Source of the DNA: Temnopleurus reevesii
Taxonomy: Eukaryota > Echinodermata > Echinoidea > Temnopleuroida > Temnopleuridae
Direction: 5' to 3'
DNA length: 64,000 bases
Assembly: GCA_036244855.1 (NCBI GenBank)
Contig: BQKZ01000011.1
Coordinates: 185,607-249,606, forward strand
Made by a program: the position numbers and the translations under genes. Below the pieces are notes generated by a model that was given only the letters and a program-made list of their open reading frames with translations, was not told the DNA's origin and did no database searches. Below are positions 1 through 12,999 of this stretch, in pieces. How positions within the stretch are numbered: position 1 is the stretch's first letter; every line of letters starts with the position of its first letter.

Positions 1-2152
1 TATATAATCTGTAAAAAGGAATAAAATGTGTCCGGTTTTGTCAAATTATATCTGCTCTTTAAGAAATGTTACGCTTCGGTACTGTATATTTGATATTCTT
101 TGGGCTTAACATCACTTTCATCACATCGTATTGGTAGAATTTGTTTACCACTATGTAAAATTATGCGTACCCTATCCAGAAATGATTTAAAGTATGTTCC
201 ACAGCTCTGGGCCATGACATTTCAGCGTTCCAAAGGGACCCGTTACATGCAAACATGTGGCATGGAGCGCCAGACTGCTTTCTTTAACCCCCTCTATGGG
301 GTAGACGTGACTCGCATTTCATCCAACTACCCCCATAACGCACTTTTCATACGTCAAATTTTAATATGGAAATATTTGTTCAGCGTTGAATGGCTATTTT
401 TGTCCGGTTTGTCCGCTTCAGGCTAGACAACGACAAAGTTTTATTAAGAATTCATGAGGAATGCTGTGCGTTTTGGTAATTCTATCGTTTTCATATAGTG
501 AAAGAAAATAATTCAACTGGAGCGAGATTCAGGCATGCTGGAGGACACATTCGTACGTGTACGTGTATTAGGGGCTTCTACGTCAGATTGGTCACAATGC
601 ACGTAAATGAAACTTGGCAATTGTGTTCTTGGTTAAAAATCAATAGATTAAAAAATATATACATATTAATCAAAATATACTGCACATACATCGATAAATT
701 TGTTAGATATAATTATGCTTCACTGGACGCAGGGGAAGTAGATGCTCTTCTTTTGTGAAGCGTCTGATCGGGACCTTAATTGAACTGAAGTTTAAACTAA
801 ATAAAGTGGGTAGTTATGGTGTGAAACGTATATGCTAAAAAATCTATGGTTTTGGGTTAGTACCTTACATATTTTTAGAGTGAACAAAATTCAAAATGAT
901 AGCATTATTTGGGTTCGGCTAACTTTGTAATAAACACAAGGTTATAATAAACAATGCAATAATGAACATAACTAGTGGTGCTATATTTCGATTGAGTTAA
1001 CTTTATATTTTCTAGATAATACATCAAACCAAAAGTACAATTTCGGAATAAAATGACACTGACGCAAGCGTGGCTGATTTTGTTTTAAAATTGTTGTATC
1101 TGTCGGTTTCATATCTGTGTATTGTGTAGTTCAAGGAATTTATCAATATGTTTTTACTAGAAACTGGTCACTTAAGTCCGAGCGCTGCGAATAACAATGG
1201 AAAACAACTCCTCGTCATCATTTTCCCCTTTTTTCTCTAACTGAGATACTGAGATGGCTACTCTTTCAACTCGGACGTTCTCCAATTCGGGCGATGCTTT
1301 TCCAACACGCTACCTTATCTAAGGTAACCCGACATGGCCAATATTGGGTGTCCTGTAGTTCATTTCCAGCCATTCACTGTCCCCATTTCTCGAATTGAAT
1401 TCGTATTACACACCGCCGATGAAAAACCGGTGGAGAAATAAACTAAGATAGAAAAAAAGACCGGCGGCATGGCTCAAGAAAAAGGGTACCACACATTCCA
1501 GGCATTTCCCTGGTGATTTTCTCGTTCTATGCCTTCGATTATGCTTCTATTTATTTCCAGATAGATGGGCTACCATTCATCTAGCTCTAGTAATTCTATT
1601 CATCATCATATTTACAATGCAACGGCCTCGCCGGCTTGCTCACGACCTCGCTATCCAATTCATGAGATAACAAATTAAATAAGAGCTTTCTCACTTCATC
1701 CAATTCTTTTTGCAAATTTGACATCAAATACACATTCCGTCCAGTGCGAAGGGATGAAACAAAACATATCTTATTAGCATTGATTCATCAAATTTGATTT
1801 ATGGTTCATATTTCGGATTATGTTTGCAAGTTCTTTGGTATAAATAGGAACGTCGTAATTATATGATCGTGTTTTCATTCTATAAGATAGTAGAATGTAT
1901 TATTAGATACGACTTTGTCTTTAAGCACTTGTTGATATGAGACAGGACGATGCTATCTTAACGATTATTGAAGATATTAGTCGTGTAAATATACATAACA
2001 TTTTCAGTAAACATTCACAGAATTTGAAACTATTCTAAGATATTATGCTAATGATATGACAACATCTTGGTAATGTTATAATCATTTTGATATAACCGTG
2101 GTGAAAATGAAGAAAACCAGAAGTCTTTGCGAATATACAATTTTGTATTTTA
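1..2152. other. Non-coding, no gene recognised
   Basis: AT-rich sequence with short open frames only. None has family-like composition or clear splice structure. The stretch at about 1190-1580 is more mixed in base composition than its surroundings, with several CpGs, and could be conserved non-coding DNA. I see no motif that proves it. Confidence 0.6.
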
Positions 2153-2332
2153 CAGGAAACACGATACAAACTATTTTCGAAAAGTTAAGCCGAACGCAAT
2201 TTCAATGGTTCTTTGTAATGCTATATTTTGTCACTGTTGTGTCCGCACAGTTGAATATACGGTTTACGAATCTATTGTCTGCGTTCGACTTAACTTTTCG
2301 AAAATAGTTTATATCGTGTTAGGATCTTCCTG
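2153..2332. mobile_element. Foldback element family E, copy 1
   Basis: The arms at about 2158-2198 and 2283-2325 are reverse complements over some 40 bp with few mismatches (core ACTATTTTCGAAAAGTTAAG on the left arm). The middle carries GTGTCCGCACAGTTGAATAT. The same arms and the same middle, reverse-complemented, occur at 45970-46160, so this is a dispersed element and not a local hairpin. No transposase is encoded. Two overlapping small open frames here are consequences of the repeat. A MITE-type DNA transposon derivative is the likely class. The superfamily is unknown. Confidence 0.75.
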
Positions 2333-3657
2333 ATAAAGGTCACAATGAGTTGCTTGTACCATTTTAGGTGTCAATTCAAACAAAATCTCCTATTTTAATA
2401 TCCAATCCACTATGTTAGTATGTATATGCGTATTTGAGAAAAAAAACGATTTAATCTATTGTGTTTTTTCTATCAAAGATAACATCAATTTACATATTTA
2501 CAAATAAAGCAAAATGTGCGCATAGCTTTCTATGTTTTAAGGCATAATATTTCCCGACTATAGATCAAATCAAATCAAATCAATATAGATCATAGAACGC
2601 AGAATAGCATTTGGCTTAAACTATGCCCCAATCCCCTAAATAGAGCAACATAATGGGATATATTGATTAGTCTTTGAGAAAATATTTTCTCTTCTTTTTA
2701 GAGAAAGAAATTCAAGATAACCTTGGCCGATTTTCGAAGCTAACTTTTAAAAATAACATTGGCGCCTCATGCAAAAGAGAAACACAAATACATCATCATG
2801 TACTATAGTTGGTGACAATTTCCATCCATTAATGGATATAGATTCAATTTCCGTCTGCGGTTAGCTTTATACGACGATATTGGTTGCAGGGGTTTATTCA
2901 AATATAGGTTGAAGATCATTTGATCCAATGTATGACGGTACATACATGTGTATCTTTCGCTGTTTATACATTTGATCACTCTATTATAGCTGTCATGCAT
3001 CGATATGTTTTTAATTAAAATGAATGATTGCAATAAAAGTATTTATTGATCCTGATAACGAAACATGTTATTGGATTTCCAATTTATGTCTCTGCGTGTG
3101 CAGATATCCATCTATCTAATACGCAAAAGAAGCATTGTATGGATATTTTAAACAATATTACAATCAACATGGTTGTTAATTGAACACATTTTTCGATTAA
3201 AAGAGTGGAACTGTAATACAAGCTATACGATAGGACAAATTATGTTAACATTTGTATTGAATATGAACAGTAAGTCACATTTTCACAAAATTCTATGAGT
3301 GAAAATAAATATTGAATTGAAATTAATTTAAAAAAATGAGATTTTAATAGTTAAAGCTCATACAGAATTTGTGAAAATTATATTGCAGTACACAACTACA
3401 TTAATAATGAATTCATGACTGCATTCAAAACAAAGAAAGCTACTGTATGTGCTTAAAAGAAGAAGACGGTAAAGAGTAGAGAGGAAAGATTGAAACATGG
3501 GGAAATGCAAAATCAGAAAGGTTAATGCATGTGTTTGGTGAGGCTAATTAGTATGAGGAGTTTGTTTATTGCTAATACAAAAATGCATGCATGGTTTAAG
3601 ATCTTCTCGGTAATTACAGGTGTCAAACCGATCGATGTTTTAAAGTACAATCGGGTA
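2333..3657. other. Non-coding, no gene recognised
   Basis: AT-rich. It contains a short CAAAT-type repeat at about 2565-2583. No coding or RNA feature can be supported. Confidence 0.6.
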
Positions 3658-3910
3658 TAAAGACCGACACACACCTTTGCGTTTTAGCCTGCGTCGGTCC
3701 AGCGTTTTTGGAAATTAAAAACGCTCCCTCGACGCAGAAAGACGCAGGCCATACGATGGGCTGACGCTTGGCGTACGCTTGTTGAACGCAAGCCTAACGT
3801 CGGTCACCATCTGATCTGCATATGCTGGGCATCCAGGGAGCGTTGTTGATTTATATGAAAAAACGCTGGGCCGACGCAGGCTAAAACTGCAAAGGTGTGG
3901 GTCGGCCTTA
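3658..3910. mobile_element. Foldback element family A, copy 1 (full length)
   Basis: This is the best complete copy of the most numerous foldback family here. The left end begins TAAAGACCGACACACACC and the right end reads, in reverse complement, TAAGGCCGACCCACACC. Complementarity continues inward through GCCTGCGTCGG and CCAGCG. A second inverted pair in the centre surrounds GGCGTACGC. Length is about 253 bp. Other copies lie at 5303, 11278, 21101 and 32665-33209. It is GC- and CpG-rich against an AT-rich background and encodes no protein. A non-autonomous DNA transposon (MITE) is the natural reading. Confidence 0.85.
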
Positions 3911-4117
3911 ATGCAGAGGCACTTGTGCCATTTCAACATAGATCCCAAAACGAAAAAGAAGCTCTCATTTCTCCCGACAGCCTGGCATGAAATGTCATTA
4001 GAGTAATCAGGATTAATTGATATACAGTGGATGGGAGACGCTCAAATAGTTAAAACACGTGTCTTTGATAAGAAATTGAGGAGAGAGGATTTCACCTAAA
4101 AATTGGCATTGTTCCTT

Positions 4118-4318
4118 TATTCTTTATTGATTATCATGATTATGCTTGAAAATTCCGGCATTTGTATTGATATTTGTCATGGAAATATGTCATCCTCTTT
4201 ACTTGTGAGTGGTGGGAAAATGTTCTTTGTTTCTGTATTGATTATGCTTGTAATTCGGGCATTTGTCTGGAAATTCGGCATGAAATAATCCATGTCATGT
4301 CAGTGGCGTGAAAAATTA
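4118..4318. repeat. Diverged tandem duplication, unit about 102 bp
   Basis: TTATGCTTGAAAATTCCGGC at 4140 and the related TTATGCTTGTAATTCGGGC at 4242 lie 102 bp apart. Both are followed by ATTTGT, and similar GTCAT and AGTGG words follow in the same order. This is a two-copy local duplication with substantial decay. Confidence 0.5.
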
Positions 4319-4642
4319 GGATGCCTGGAAGTTTTCCAGCAGACATATTTTATCGACCATTATATTATAATGGCAGCGAGGCGCCAAGAATACAAATTGC
4401 ATGTATAAAGATGTCTTACATGAAACATTATCCTCTTACTGTGTTATTTTGGTTCACATTTGATAATCATTATGTTGTAGTCTTAGCTATTCATCTTATT
4501 ATTATTATCATTATTGTTCTGATCTTTGCTGTTATTTAATAGTATCATTATATATACATATAATATAATCATTATAAGTTAGAGCAGAAGTATTCCTTCT
4601 ATTGATATTATTAATACCACTACTGTGGATTTTATTATCAAC

Positions 4643-4811
4643 TTATATTATTATTGTTATTATTATTGTTATTATTGTCATTATATTATTGATGATATCA
4701 TTGTCATTATTACTATTATTATTATCATTATTATTGTTATTATTATTGTCATCATTATAGTCATCATCACCACATTTATGATTATCGCCTTAATGACCAT
4801 CATCATTACTT
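4643..4811. repeat. Imperfect ATT/ATC trinucleotide microsatellite
   Basis: Long imperfect run of TTA with TTG and TCA variants, mixed with ATC units toward the right. A shorter similar run lies at about 4493-4517. Open frames here are low-complexity Ile/Tyr strings and are not genes. Confidence 0.9.
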
Positions 4812-5302
4812 ATCACATCTAACTTTTACAATTTGCTTTGTACCTGCCGCTAAGTAGAGGTACAATGGTGCTCGAATAAACATATCTACTCTGTATACCA
4901 GCACAGATCACAATTGCAATACATTATAAACATTGTATCAGTCATGTTTCCGATATTGTGATATTTGATTGCCAACACGTTTCGAGTTATTGTAATGCAT
5001 TTTGAGTTCGATGCATAATTCAAGCATGCAAGCATGCTTAAGGACCTGCTTTGTACAACCATAGATACCAAGGGCATATTCAATGTACAGGGTGCCCGAA
5101 AAAATGAGTTGAAGTGTTTTTTGCATTTTCATCAAATTTATGGATATTTCAAGCTAAGATTCCATATATTAAGAATTGTGTAATCATATTATAATGAATG
5201 ATCTCAAAAAACTTTCCAATTCTGGTATCTGAGCGATTTAAACCTAGGAAATTTATATCTAACAGAAGAACTTTGATTTACTTCAATGTTTGTCGAATTA
5301 TA
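4812..5302. other. Non-coding, no gene recognised
   Basis: AT-rich. Around 5089 the words CAGGGTGCCCGAAAAAATGA resemble a DNA-transposon terminal repeat, but I could not find a matching inverted end nearby. Confidence 0.5.
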
Positions 5303-5505
5303 TAAAGGCTTTCTCAATCCTTCGGGTTTGTAGCCTTCGTTCGTCCAGCAGTTTTGAAAATTATATCAGGACACAGGTCATAGACGCGCAAAGACACATG
5401 TCTTACGGTGGACTGACGTTCGGCGTACGCATTAGCTCCAGCCGAAAGTCAGTCCACCCTCTGATCAGCGTGTAATGTGCGCTCGGGGTGCGTTTTTATG
5501 AAATG
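5303..5505. mobile_element. Foldback element family A, copy 2 (eroded)
   Basis: Begins TAAAGGC and keeps the order of family A blocks: TAGCCT, CGT, CCAGC, then GGTGGACTGACGTTCGGCGT and its inverted partner AGTCAGTCCACC. Many substitutions are present, and the right terminal arm after the GTGCGTTTTTA block is lost or unrecognisable. This is probably an old copy. Confidence 0.7.
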
Positions 5506-7866
5506 ATAACTAGAAGGTAGGTCATTATAAAATAGTCAGCATTATAACTTGAGTATCCGCAATAAAATTATTGAAATAATTTGTAATCGTAAGCTTTTTA
5601 ATTACTTTTGCTTGAGCTGATATTGATTATTGGTTATTTGATTATACAGAGCTAAAGGTCAATATTGATCTATGATCTATGATTAAGGATGTATGATCTA
5701 TAAGACACCATAAGTCCCATTATTCATGTACTGTCCTGTAACCACGAGAAAAAACTTGATTCTAGTAACGTACGTGGTGTCAGCATCCGTTGAATAATTC
5801 TACTTTTTGCCTACATCTATCCAGTAATTCATATTTTAATACGAATACAACATAGGAGTCAAAATATTGTAATGCATGTTGAATTCAATGGCCTTGTATA
5901 TTCAATCAATAATGCAAATATGTAGACAGTGACTATAAGCTAAAATCATTTTCCACAGTTCAGAGAAAATATGAAAACAGAAGGTCAGGGACGAACGAAA
6001 ACGTTTACAACTTTTTTTTTACACGATTGGACAAATATGTTTCATTGGCTGCAATGGTTTAATATAAGAATTAATTTGAAGACATGTATACATTATATCC
6101 ACGGAAAGGGGAAATTTGTCTTTCACTTTTGTGTATATTTCGGTGTATAATCAAATATTTACTTTCGATGAATGCAACATATGAAACAGCGTATCACTTC
6201 GAAGTCATTCTGAACTGCATCTATTTTCCGAAACAAACATTAGGATAGATAGCGTGTGCGTATTCTGATCAACGATTGATCGTACCAATATTTGTTAGAT
6301 CAAACCTCGTGAAAGGACGTTTATCTATTCCATGGTTGCAGGTTGGTAAAATTGTGCCACGCGTTAATAAAATTGCTGCGCGCACACAAAAATTTCATCA
6401 CAGGTAGGGGTAACAAAACTGTTCGAGCTTGCGCACGATACAAATAAAGAGGGGGGGGGGGGGCATCGAATTTCTTATGACTATCGCAAATGGGGTAACA
6501 ATCTTTTGATTTTGGATTATTGAGGGGAAAACTTCATTTTACCATGTACCCAGCTTTTTACAAATTATAAGTTTAGATTATAAGTCAGTCCTGTTACACT
6601 CAAGTATAGCAATGAAATATTTATAACACCTGATAATTTGAAAAGCTTGGTATCGGAAGATCATTAATTATTATTACTTAACGTGCAATTTGTTACATAT
6701 TTAACGGTTGTGACAATTGACATTGCACTAAATTTTGAGCAGAAACATAAACAAAATAAACATCTTTCTAATATTAGTTTGATGCTTGGAATTAAAAAAA
6801 ACAAAATTTATCAGAATTCACTCTTATTTCTAAAAAAAAAAGCTGCACCTTTATGATTTATTAATGTTTGCAAATTCTCCGAAAATGGAACACACCTTCA
6901 GCGTAATACGCATCAACTTCAAGGTACCTACATGAAACATTATGCAATAAACCATCCTTCAGCATCAACCTTCGTCGCGACCTTTGGAATTTTCTTTCCG
7001 ATTATAATAATCAGAGTTTCAAATTGACATTTCAGCATCGCCGACCAAATGTAGGGGACAAGCAAAAGTGTAGCAAGGTGACGTATTTATTTTCATATCG
7101 TATGGACATGCTAGAGAGAAAGAGGCAGAGATAGAGAGGGGGTAGTGAGAGCTGGGGATGGATGAAAAAGAGATGGAGAGGGGAAGAAATAGGAGTAAAA
7201 TAAACTCGGTATTTGGCACGTCTGTCATTGCAATCCTATTATAAGATTGCTATGATCCAAACGAATACAGTGTATCGGACTTGCTCTTTGGAGATACATG
7301 CGGCGGTGTTTTGAATTGAGATATCGCAGTGGAGCCCACTCCCGTTTGTCATCGAGGAGCTAAAACAAAATGCAGGTTTTTTTTCTTAGATGGATATGTT
7401 CAATTTAGATCCCTGTTTTGAGATGGAATTGAGAGCGCAAACGGAACATTTTTAATGGGCTCAGGTTTTTGAAAGAAGAACGTGATCACTTTAAAATGAC
7501 ATTTATTTAAGAATCTAGGTTTTATCTTGATTATTTTTCTTCAAATAACCAACGGTATCAAACCTTTGTAATGTCAAAGAACCATTTCGATGGAATGTAC
7601 TGTTTATGTTTATTATATATATCTGCCATGTTTCTAAAAACAGAATTTGGTGAAATTTATGGCATAAAGATTAACGATAAATGAAAGAATGTTTAAAAGG
7701 TATGTTGCAGCAAAACCAAAAATTAGGCGTTTATATTAGAATTAAAGACTTAAAGGGGTTACCTGTTAACATGTAACTCATTTCGCGATAGACTTTAATC
7801 ATTACATAAGAGTTTTTATCCAATGCATGCCTCCTCCACCCTTTCCCTCACCTTCTCATCTCTTTC

Positions 7867-7867
<1 letters not shown>
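5506..7867. other. Non-coding with poly-G and purine-rich tracts
   Basis: Mostly AT-rich intergenic-type DNA. It contains a run of 13 G at 6451-6463 and a purine-rich stretch at about 7105-7200. No gene is recognised. The small frame over the purine stretch is low complexity. Confidence 0.6.

Positions 7868-7919
<52 letters not shown>
7868..7919. repeat. (CT)n microsatellite
   Basis: More than 20 uninterrupted TC units followed by TATC units. Confidence 0.95.
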
Positions 7920-8421
7920 TACATTGAGAAAGAAAAATTGGTAAGAGGACAATAGGAAGAGAAATAAACTGTCTTCCTTTCTTCTTTATCCCTCCGGGCT
8001 TCTGAATAGGAAACCAGAGAGCAGGCGTGTTTAAATGTTATGTATTATTGTATTATTATTATTAAGAGAACATAAACTGGATAAGATAGATGAAATATAG
8101 GAATACAAAGCAAAAGATGCGACAAACTATTTTTATGCTACATTAGCTAATACACCATTTCATTCTCTGACTTAAACTTGAATACATGAGGCTGAATCGG
8201 GGGACAAAAGTAACAGAATTTTAAGGAAAAAAGTGAATAAAGAGCGCATCTGTCTAAAATAAATTTATAACCATCTTGCGGACACGCAAGCTCGGCAACC
8301 TTCACGACTCCACGGCCACCAAGCACCCAAGGTAGCCCGTTCCTCCTGCTCTATATGCTGGAAGATTTCAACACGTGTTATGACTATGGCGATTTGTCAT
8401 TAAATCGCAATCAAGGAGTGG
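7920..8421. other. Non-coding, no gene recognised
   Basis: About 8280-8345 is locally GC-richer (CGCAAGCTCGGCAACC and following) and stands out from its neighbours. No open frame or motif explains it. Confidence 0.5.
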
Positions 8422-8818
8422 CTAAGATCCGACTCACATCAAATACAAGAACCATCAATCAGCTGGCAGATATTGGGCTTTGAAACCCTCACTCCAATAA
8501 CGAGTGTTTTAGAGGCAGCGCGATGGTCGAAAATCACCAAAACAACACGATGTGGCCCAATCTAATGAGTTTTTTTTTTTTTGCACAACGCCACCCTCGG
8601 GAATTGTAAATGTTGTTGGCAAACTTTAAGGTTCAGTTAAACATTTGCGTATATACCCAACATACGCCGAGCGTATACTGAACTGTCCTTTAGCATAAAT
8701 TGGAATGAACCCTGTTTCGCTAACGATTATGTGAGTACGTAGAATACGAGTAAACGAATTCAGCACTAGTCAAACGCGTGCCCTGTGCATTTCTATGCAA
8801 AGAATGATATTAATTAAC
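8422..8818. repeat. Tandem repeat array, unit 1
   Basis: First of three clear units. Diagnostic words in order are CACATCAAATACAAGAACCA, GAGTGTTTTAGAGGCAG, AATCACCAAAACAACA, GTAAATGTTGTTGGCAAAC, GCGTATATACCCAACATAC and TTCGCTAACGATTATGTGAG. It contains a T-run at about 8570-8582. The same words recur in units at 8819 and 9070. No coding capacity is evident. Confidence 0.85.
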
Positions 8819-9069
8819 ACTTGACACATGTTAGTAACTTTTAAAGATGTGTTTATGGACTAAGATTCGGTTCACATCAAATACAAGAACCATCAATCAG
8901 CTGGCAGATATTGGGCTTTGAAGCCCTTACTCCAATAACGAGTGTTTTAGAGGCAGAGCGATGGTTGAAAATCACCAAAACAACATGATGTGTCCCAATC
9001 TAATGAGTTTCGTGCACAACGTCACCCTCAGGAATTGTAAATGTTGTTGGCAAACTTTAAGGTTCAGTT
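8819..9069. repeat. Tandem repeat array, unit 2 (internally deleted)
   Basis: Starts with TTGACACATGTTAGTAAC and carries the shared left half of the unit down to TTTAAGGTTCAGTTAAC. It lacks the T-run and the whole right half (GCGTATATACCC through TTCGCTAACG) that units 1 and 3 share. Confidence 0.85.
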
Positions 9070-9626
9070 AACTTGGCACATGTTAGTAACTTTTAAGGAT
9101 GTGTTTCTGGACTAAGATCTGGCTCATATCAAATACAAGAACCATCAATCAGATGGCTTTGAAGCTTCACTTCTATAAGGAGTGTTTTAGAGGTAGAGCG
9201 ATGGTCGAAAATCACCAAAACAACACGATGTGGCTCAATTTAATGAGTTTTTTTTTTTTTTTGCTCAACGTCACCCTCAGGAAGTGTAAATGTTGTTGGC
9301 AAAACTTTAAGGTTCAGTTAAATATATTTGCGTATATACCCAACATACTCCTAGCATTAATTGACCTGAACTGTCCCTTTGCGCAGAAATTAGAAGGAAC
9401 CATGTTTCGCTAACGATTATGTGAGTACGTAGAATACGAGGAAACGAATTCAGCACTACTCAAACGCTTGCCCTGCGCACGTCGAACGCGATACAAATCA
9501 ATTCAGTGTTAGCTAAACGCATTCCTGCCTACGTTTGTGCATTAAATGGAATCTTTTTACACTGGGCACGTTCTAGCCAACTTTTAAAGATGTGCTTCAG
9601 AGTGACTTTGATTTACATTAAATTAT
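9070..9626. repeat. Tandem repeat array, unit 3 plus start of a fourth
   Basis: Unit 3 starts CTTGGCACATGTTAGTAAC and has both halves, including the T-run at about 9249-9262 and the TTCGCTAACGATTATGTGAG block. From about 9560 a fourth unit starts in degenerate form (GGGCACGTTC, AACTTTTAAAGATGTG, TTACATTAAAT) and fades out. The 104-codon frame at 9099-9413 lies wholly inside unit 3 and is a repeat by-product. Confidence 0.8.
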
Positions 9627-9752
9627 TTCATGCTTTTTAGTACCGATTTAGGGAATGAAAAAGCATTGATCCATCTGGCAAAACTATTACCATGAAGCTA
9701 AGGGCAAGGACGGCGAGATGTATGATAATTCTTGTATGCATGAGTGTATGGT

Positions 9753-9845
9753 ATAATAATAACAATAATACATAACATCTATTAGGCGCTTAATACGGGT
9801 GTTTCTAAGCGCACAGTATGTGTGGCCTGATTATGACTCGTTATA
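9753..9845 (-). mobile_element. SINE 3' end fragment
   Basis: AATAATACATAACATCTATT, GGCGCTTAATACGGG and GTGTTTCTAAGCGC match, with changes, the AT-tail end of the SINE at 30897. Read on the minus strand it ends GCGCC...AATAGATGTTATGTATTATTG. The tRNA-like head is absent, so this is a truncated copy. Confidence 0.65.
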
Positions 9846-11277
9846 AATCGATCAACTCATTAACGAAACATACTTCTGAGGCAACTTAAAAATGCCATTC
9901 TTTATGAAAAGTATCCCTACAAATGCAAACTATCACCAATGTAAAATTGTTATCATCACCAAAGCATACATTTGAACATTAATGCACTGCGATGTGACGT
10001 AAATGTGTACACACTATCACATAATTAAGAGATGAATATCCTAATGAAAAGCTAAACTATCTAAATTGATATGGGAAGGAAAAACCACCGCTGTTCTCTG
10101 GGAGAAGTCACCATTTTGGCGCCAAAATATAGGCTGATCAGTCTGACTTATTTATGAGTAGTGAATGGCTGGGTCGCATTGAGTGAAAGAAAAATGAGCA
10201 ATATCTTTTCATCTCTAACAGAATTTTCGAGTCGGCAATGAGCAAGCTAATGAAAAATCAATGTCAGAATGCGCAAACAAAATTAACCCGGACGATGTTG
10301 ACTCGATTCGTCTGCTTCCCGCGTTTTTTCCCTCTTCCACTCTTTGAGAGAAGCGCCGGGAAAATGTATCCATATCGGTTTAAAGTTATGATGCCGTTAC
10401 GATGGTATAATGATGCTATAAGGTAGTGGTAATGTGCATTTTCATATCCTGCTTCTGGAATTTAGCCTGAATAAGAGTCTGTTTGGGTATGGCAACAGTT
10501 AATGGCCGAGATTAAATAGTTGGCCTAAATACATATTTGTATAAATTATTCTCTAACGGTATATCCACTCTTAAAAGGTTGGGCATAAGCTTACAAAGCA
10601 CTGTGCAAAATATTGTCCACACAACTATTTGTTAACATAACATCCAATTCATGGTAGAATTGCAAAATTCCACCATGAATATAAAAAAAATATCCTACTC
10701 ACAGTTTCAGTATCTGAATCTGAAATGAATATTGAAACAAAAATATTGCAAATAACTTATTTATATTGCTAACGCTGGATCCTTCTGAAATGGAGTCCAA
10801 CCCAAGTATCTCTAAACTAAACGTTTTGCATTGACGACTGAATTATTTTGTAGATCCTTAAGACTTTCCGTAAGGACTACCCAGTTCCAGTAATCAATCA
10901 ATTAATAATCTCATCTTATCATAAAAAATCATATTCTGTTCATATATCAATAAAATTGCTAGGAATTCATTTCCATCTCATCACGTATTAGAGTTTACAA
11001 AGTAGCTGATATTTCTGTGCGCCATTCGCGGTTCCTTTAAACGACACAGACCTATGCCTAATAGACCAGAACGCATGATTGAAATGCACGGCTTGCATAA
11101 TCCGACGTTAAGGGTTTAATACGTGACGATTGGATTATGAAACGGGTATTACCAAGGTTGGGATGCATAATATGAGGTAATTTGGAATACAGGGTGGTGG
11201 CAATTTACATGTTATAAAGTGAGCTGCTCTCGGTGCATTTTAGGAAGACGCCAAAGTGATGGGAACGTATTAGAAAA
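9846..11277. other. Non-coding; small perfect-type hairpin
   Basis: No gene recognised. A hairpin lies at about 10652-10680 (TTCATGGTAGAATT, GCAA, AATTCCACCATGAA). The words GGACTACCCAGTTCCAGT near 10876 recur in similar form at about 21505, hinting at an old shared repeat. Confidence 0.5.
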
Positions 11278-11475
11278 TAAAGGCCGAATAACAACTTTGC
11301 GTTTTTAACCAGCGTCGGCCCAGCGTTTTGGGAAACTAAAAACGCTTCCTTAACGCACAAAGACGCAGCTCATACGCTGGACTGACGCTCGTCGTACGCT
11401 CGTTGAGCGCAAGTCGAACGTCAGTCCACCGTCAGGTCTGCGTATGCGTCCGTCAAGGAAGCGAATTTTAATTAC
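11278..11475. mobile_element. Foldback element family A, copy 3 (right end missing)
   Basis: Begins TAAAGGCCGAATAACAAC and keeps GCGTCGGCCCAGCG, GGACTGACGCTCGTCGTACG and AACGTCAGTCCACCGT in family order. After the block matching the inner part of the right arm the sequence turns abruptly into an A-rich tract (11474-11545), so the right terminal repeat is lost. Confidence 0.8.
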
Positions 11476-11545
11476 AAAAAAAAAAAGACAAAAAAAGAAA
11501 AAAAAAAAAAAAGAAAAAAAAACATTAAAAAAAAATTAAAATTTT
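11474..11545. repeat. Interrupted poly-A tract
   Basis: Long A-runs broken by G, C and T directly after the truncated family A element. It could be a decayed retroposon tail or slippage. No retroposon body is visible next to it. Confidence 0.8.
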
Positions 11546-12834
11546 ATCAAGGTCACCGAGGCTTTAGATGGTTAAACATTGTACATGGATGAGGGGGATG
11601 GGGATGATGTTCTACATTGAAACGGTTTCCGGGTAAAATGACTCACGTAAACCAAGGATGTAAACTGTTCTGATAGTTCCATGCTTAAATGAGCTGGGTG
11701 CGGAAAGATTGTGATAAGTGATAACAGATATGTCACATAGTTCTTTGAAAACGAGACATCACATGTCACATAACGTCTATGTTTTTACAAAGTGACGGTG
11801 CCCAAAGGATATTGTTGCAAAAAAAAATCAATCGGAAAATAAATACCATACGACCATACCATACCATACCATTGCCCGAATCCAGCTTTAATTCTATTGA
11901 AACTGGTCTCCTGTAGCATTAACAAGCATTCTTATAATAGTAGGATACCCTTTAAATTGTTTCCATGTCGGGCTTTTATTGTCTTCATGCATCAATACCT
12001 GTTTGATACCTCACTTTGTGAAAAACAAAGACGATAATTATACTGTTCCGGCGTAAATGTATGTACATTGGACCATGTTGAAATAACTAGTACCATTTCA
12101 CCATCACTATTATGAATACCATGGTGTCAAACGTACCCTCAATATTTAGGCATGTCCAATAAATCGTTTGAAAGTGTATCACAACGTGATTTTTTTTCAA
12201 AGATGTAATTTGTAATCCATTCTACTTTCACTTTGATCTCCACATGCAATCCTCTGTCACTCCTTGATCAGAACCATTTTAGCTGCTGGTATACACAGCT
12301 CCAGATATGATTTTCGCGTGGTTTTCGATCGTATACTAACACGGCCTTTAAAATGAATGCAAAGGCATTTCTCGCCGAGACATGGAATATAGCTTACTGA
12401 TCACAGAAACACATTCGGGTTGTGGCACTTTGAATCATTAACAGGTGACTGAGTGTGGAGGTATAATCATGAAACTACCTAGGCACCCTGATTAGCAGGC
12501 ATTAGACTTAGTTCATTCGAACGGGAAACGAGACCCATGGGACTCGATCTGTAATTACTCGAGAGTATTCTATGTTTCAGTTTGTTCCTCTGTTTTAAAC
12601 GTTTGCTGTATTTATAGGTCTTGCAGACTTGCATTTGTCCATTCAAAAGAGTACCATGTTCTAGAAAAATCATTCAGTAAACTGAGATCATTTTTTTTTC
12701 TGAAAATATAACATTTTCCTCCCTTGATGAATTTACTTCAAGAACCAGATCAGCACAAGTATTGAAGAAAAAATAAAAATATGGTGATCATAATAATGAT
12801 GGACAAAGTAATGATGAATTAAAGATCATATACT
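11546..12834. other. Non-coding, no gene recognised
   Basis: AT-rich, with a short CCATA repeat at about 11848-11872. Small frames have no family resemblance. Confidence 0.6.
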
Positions 12835-12847
12835 AATATTACTACCG

Positions 12848-12889
<42 letters not shown>

Positions 12890-12957
12890 TTATTATTACT
12901 ACATGTACTACTACTACTATTATTACTACTATACTACTACTAGTTTTAATAATAATG

Positions 12958-12999
<42 letters not shown>

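Noticed and set aside
3715..3948. 77-codon minus frame
   Set aside because: Nearly all of it lies inside the family A foldback element.
5089..5110. Transposon terminal repeat CAGGGTGCCCGAAAAAATGA
   Set aside because: No inverted partner or target duplication found nearby.
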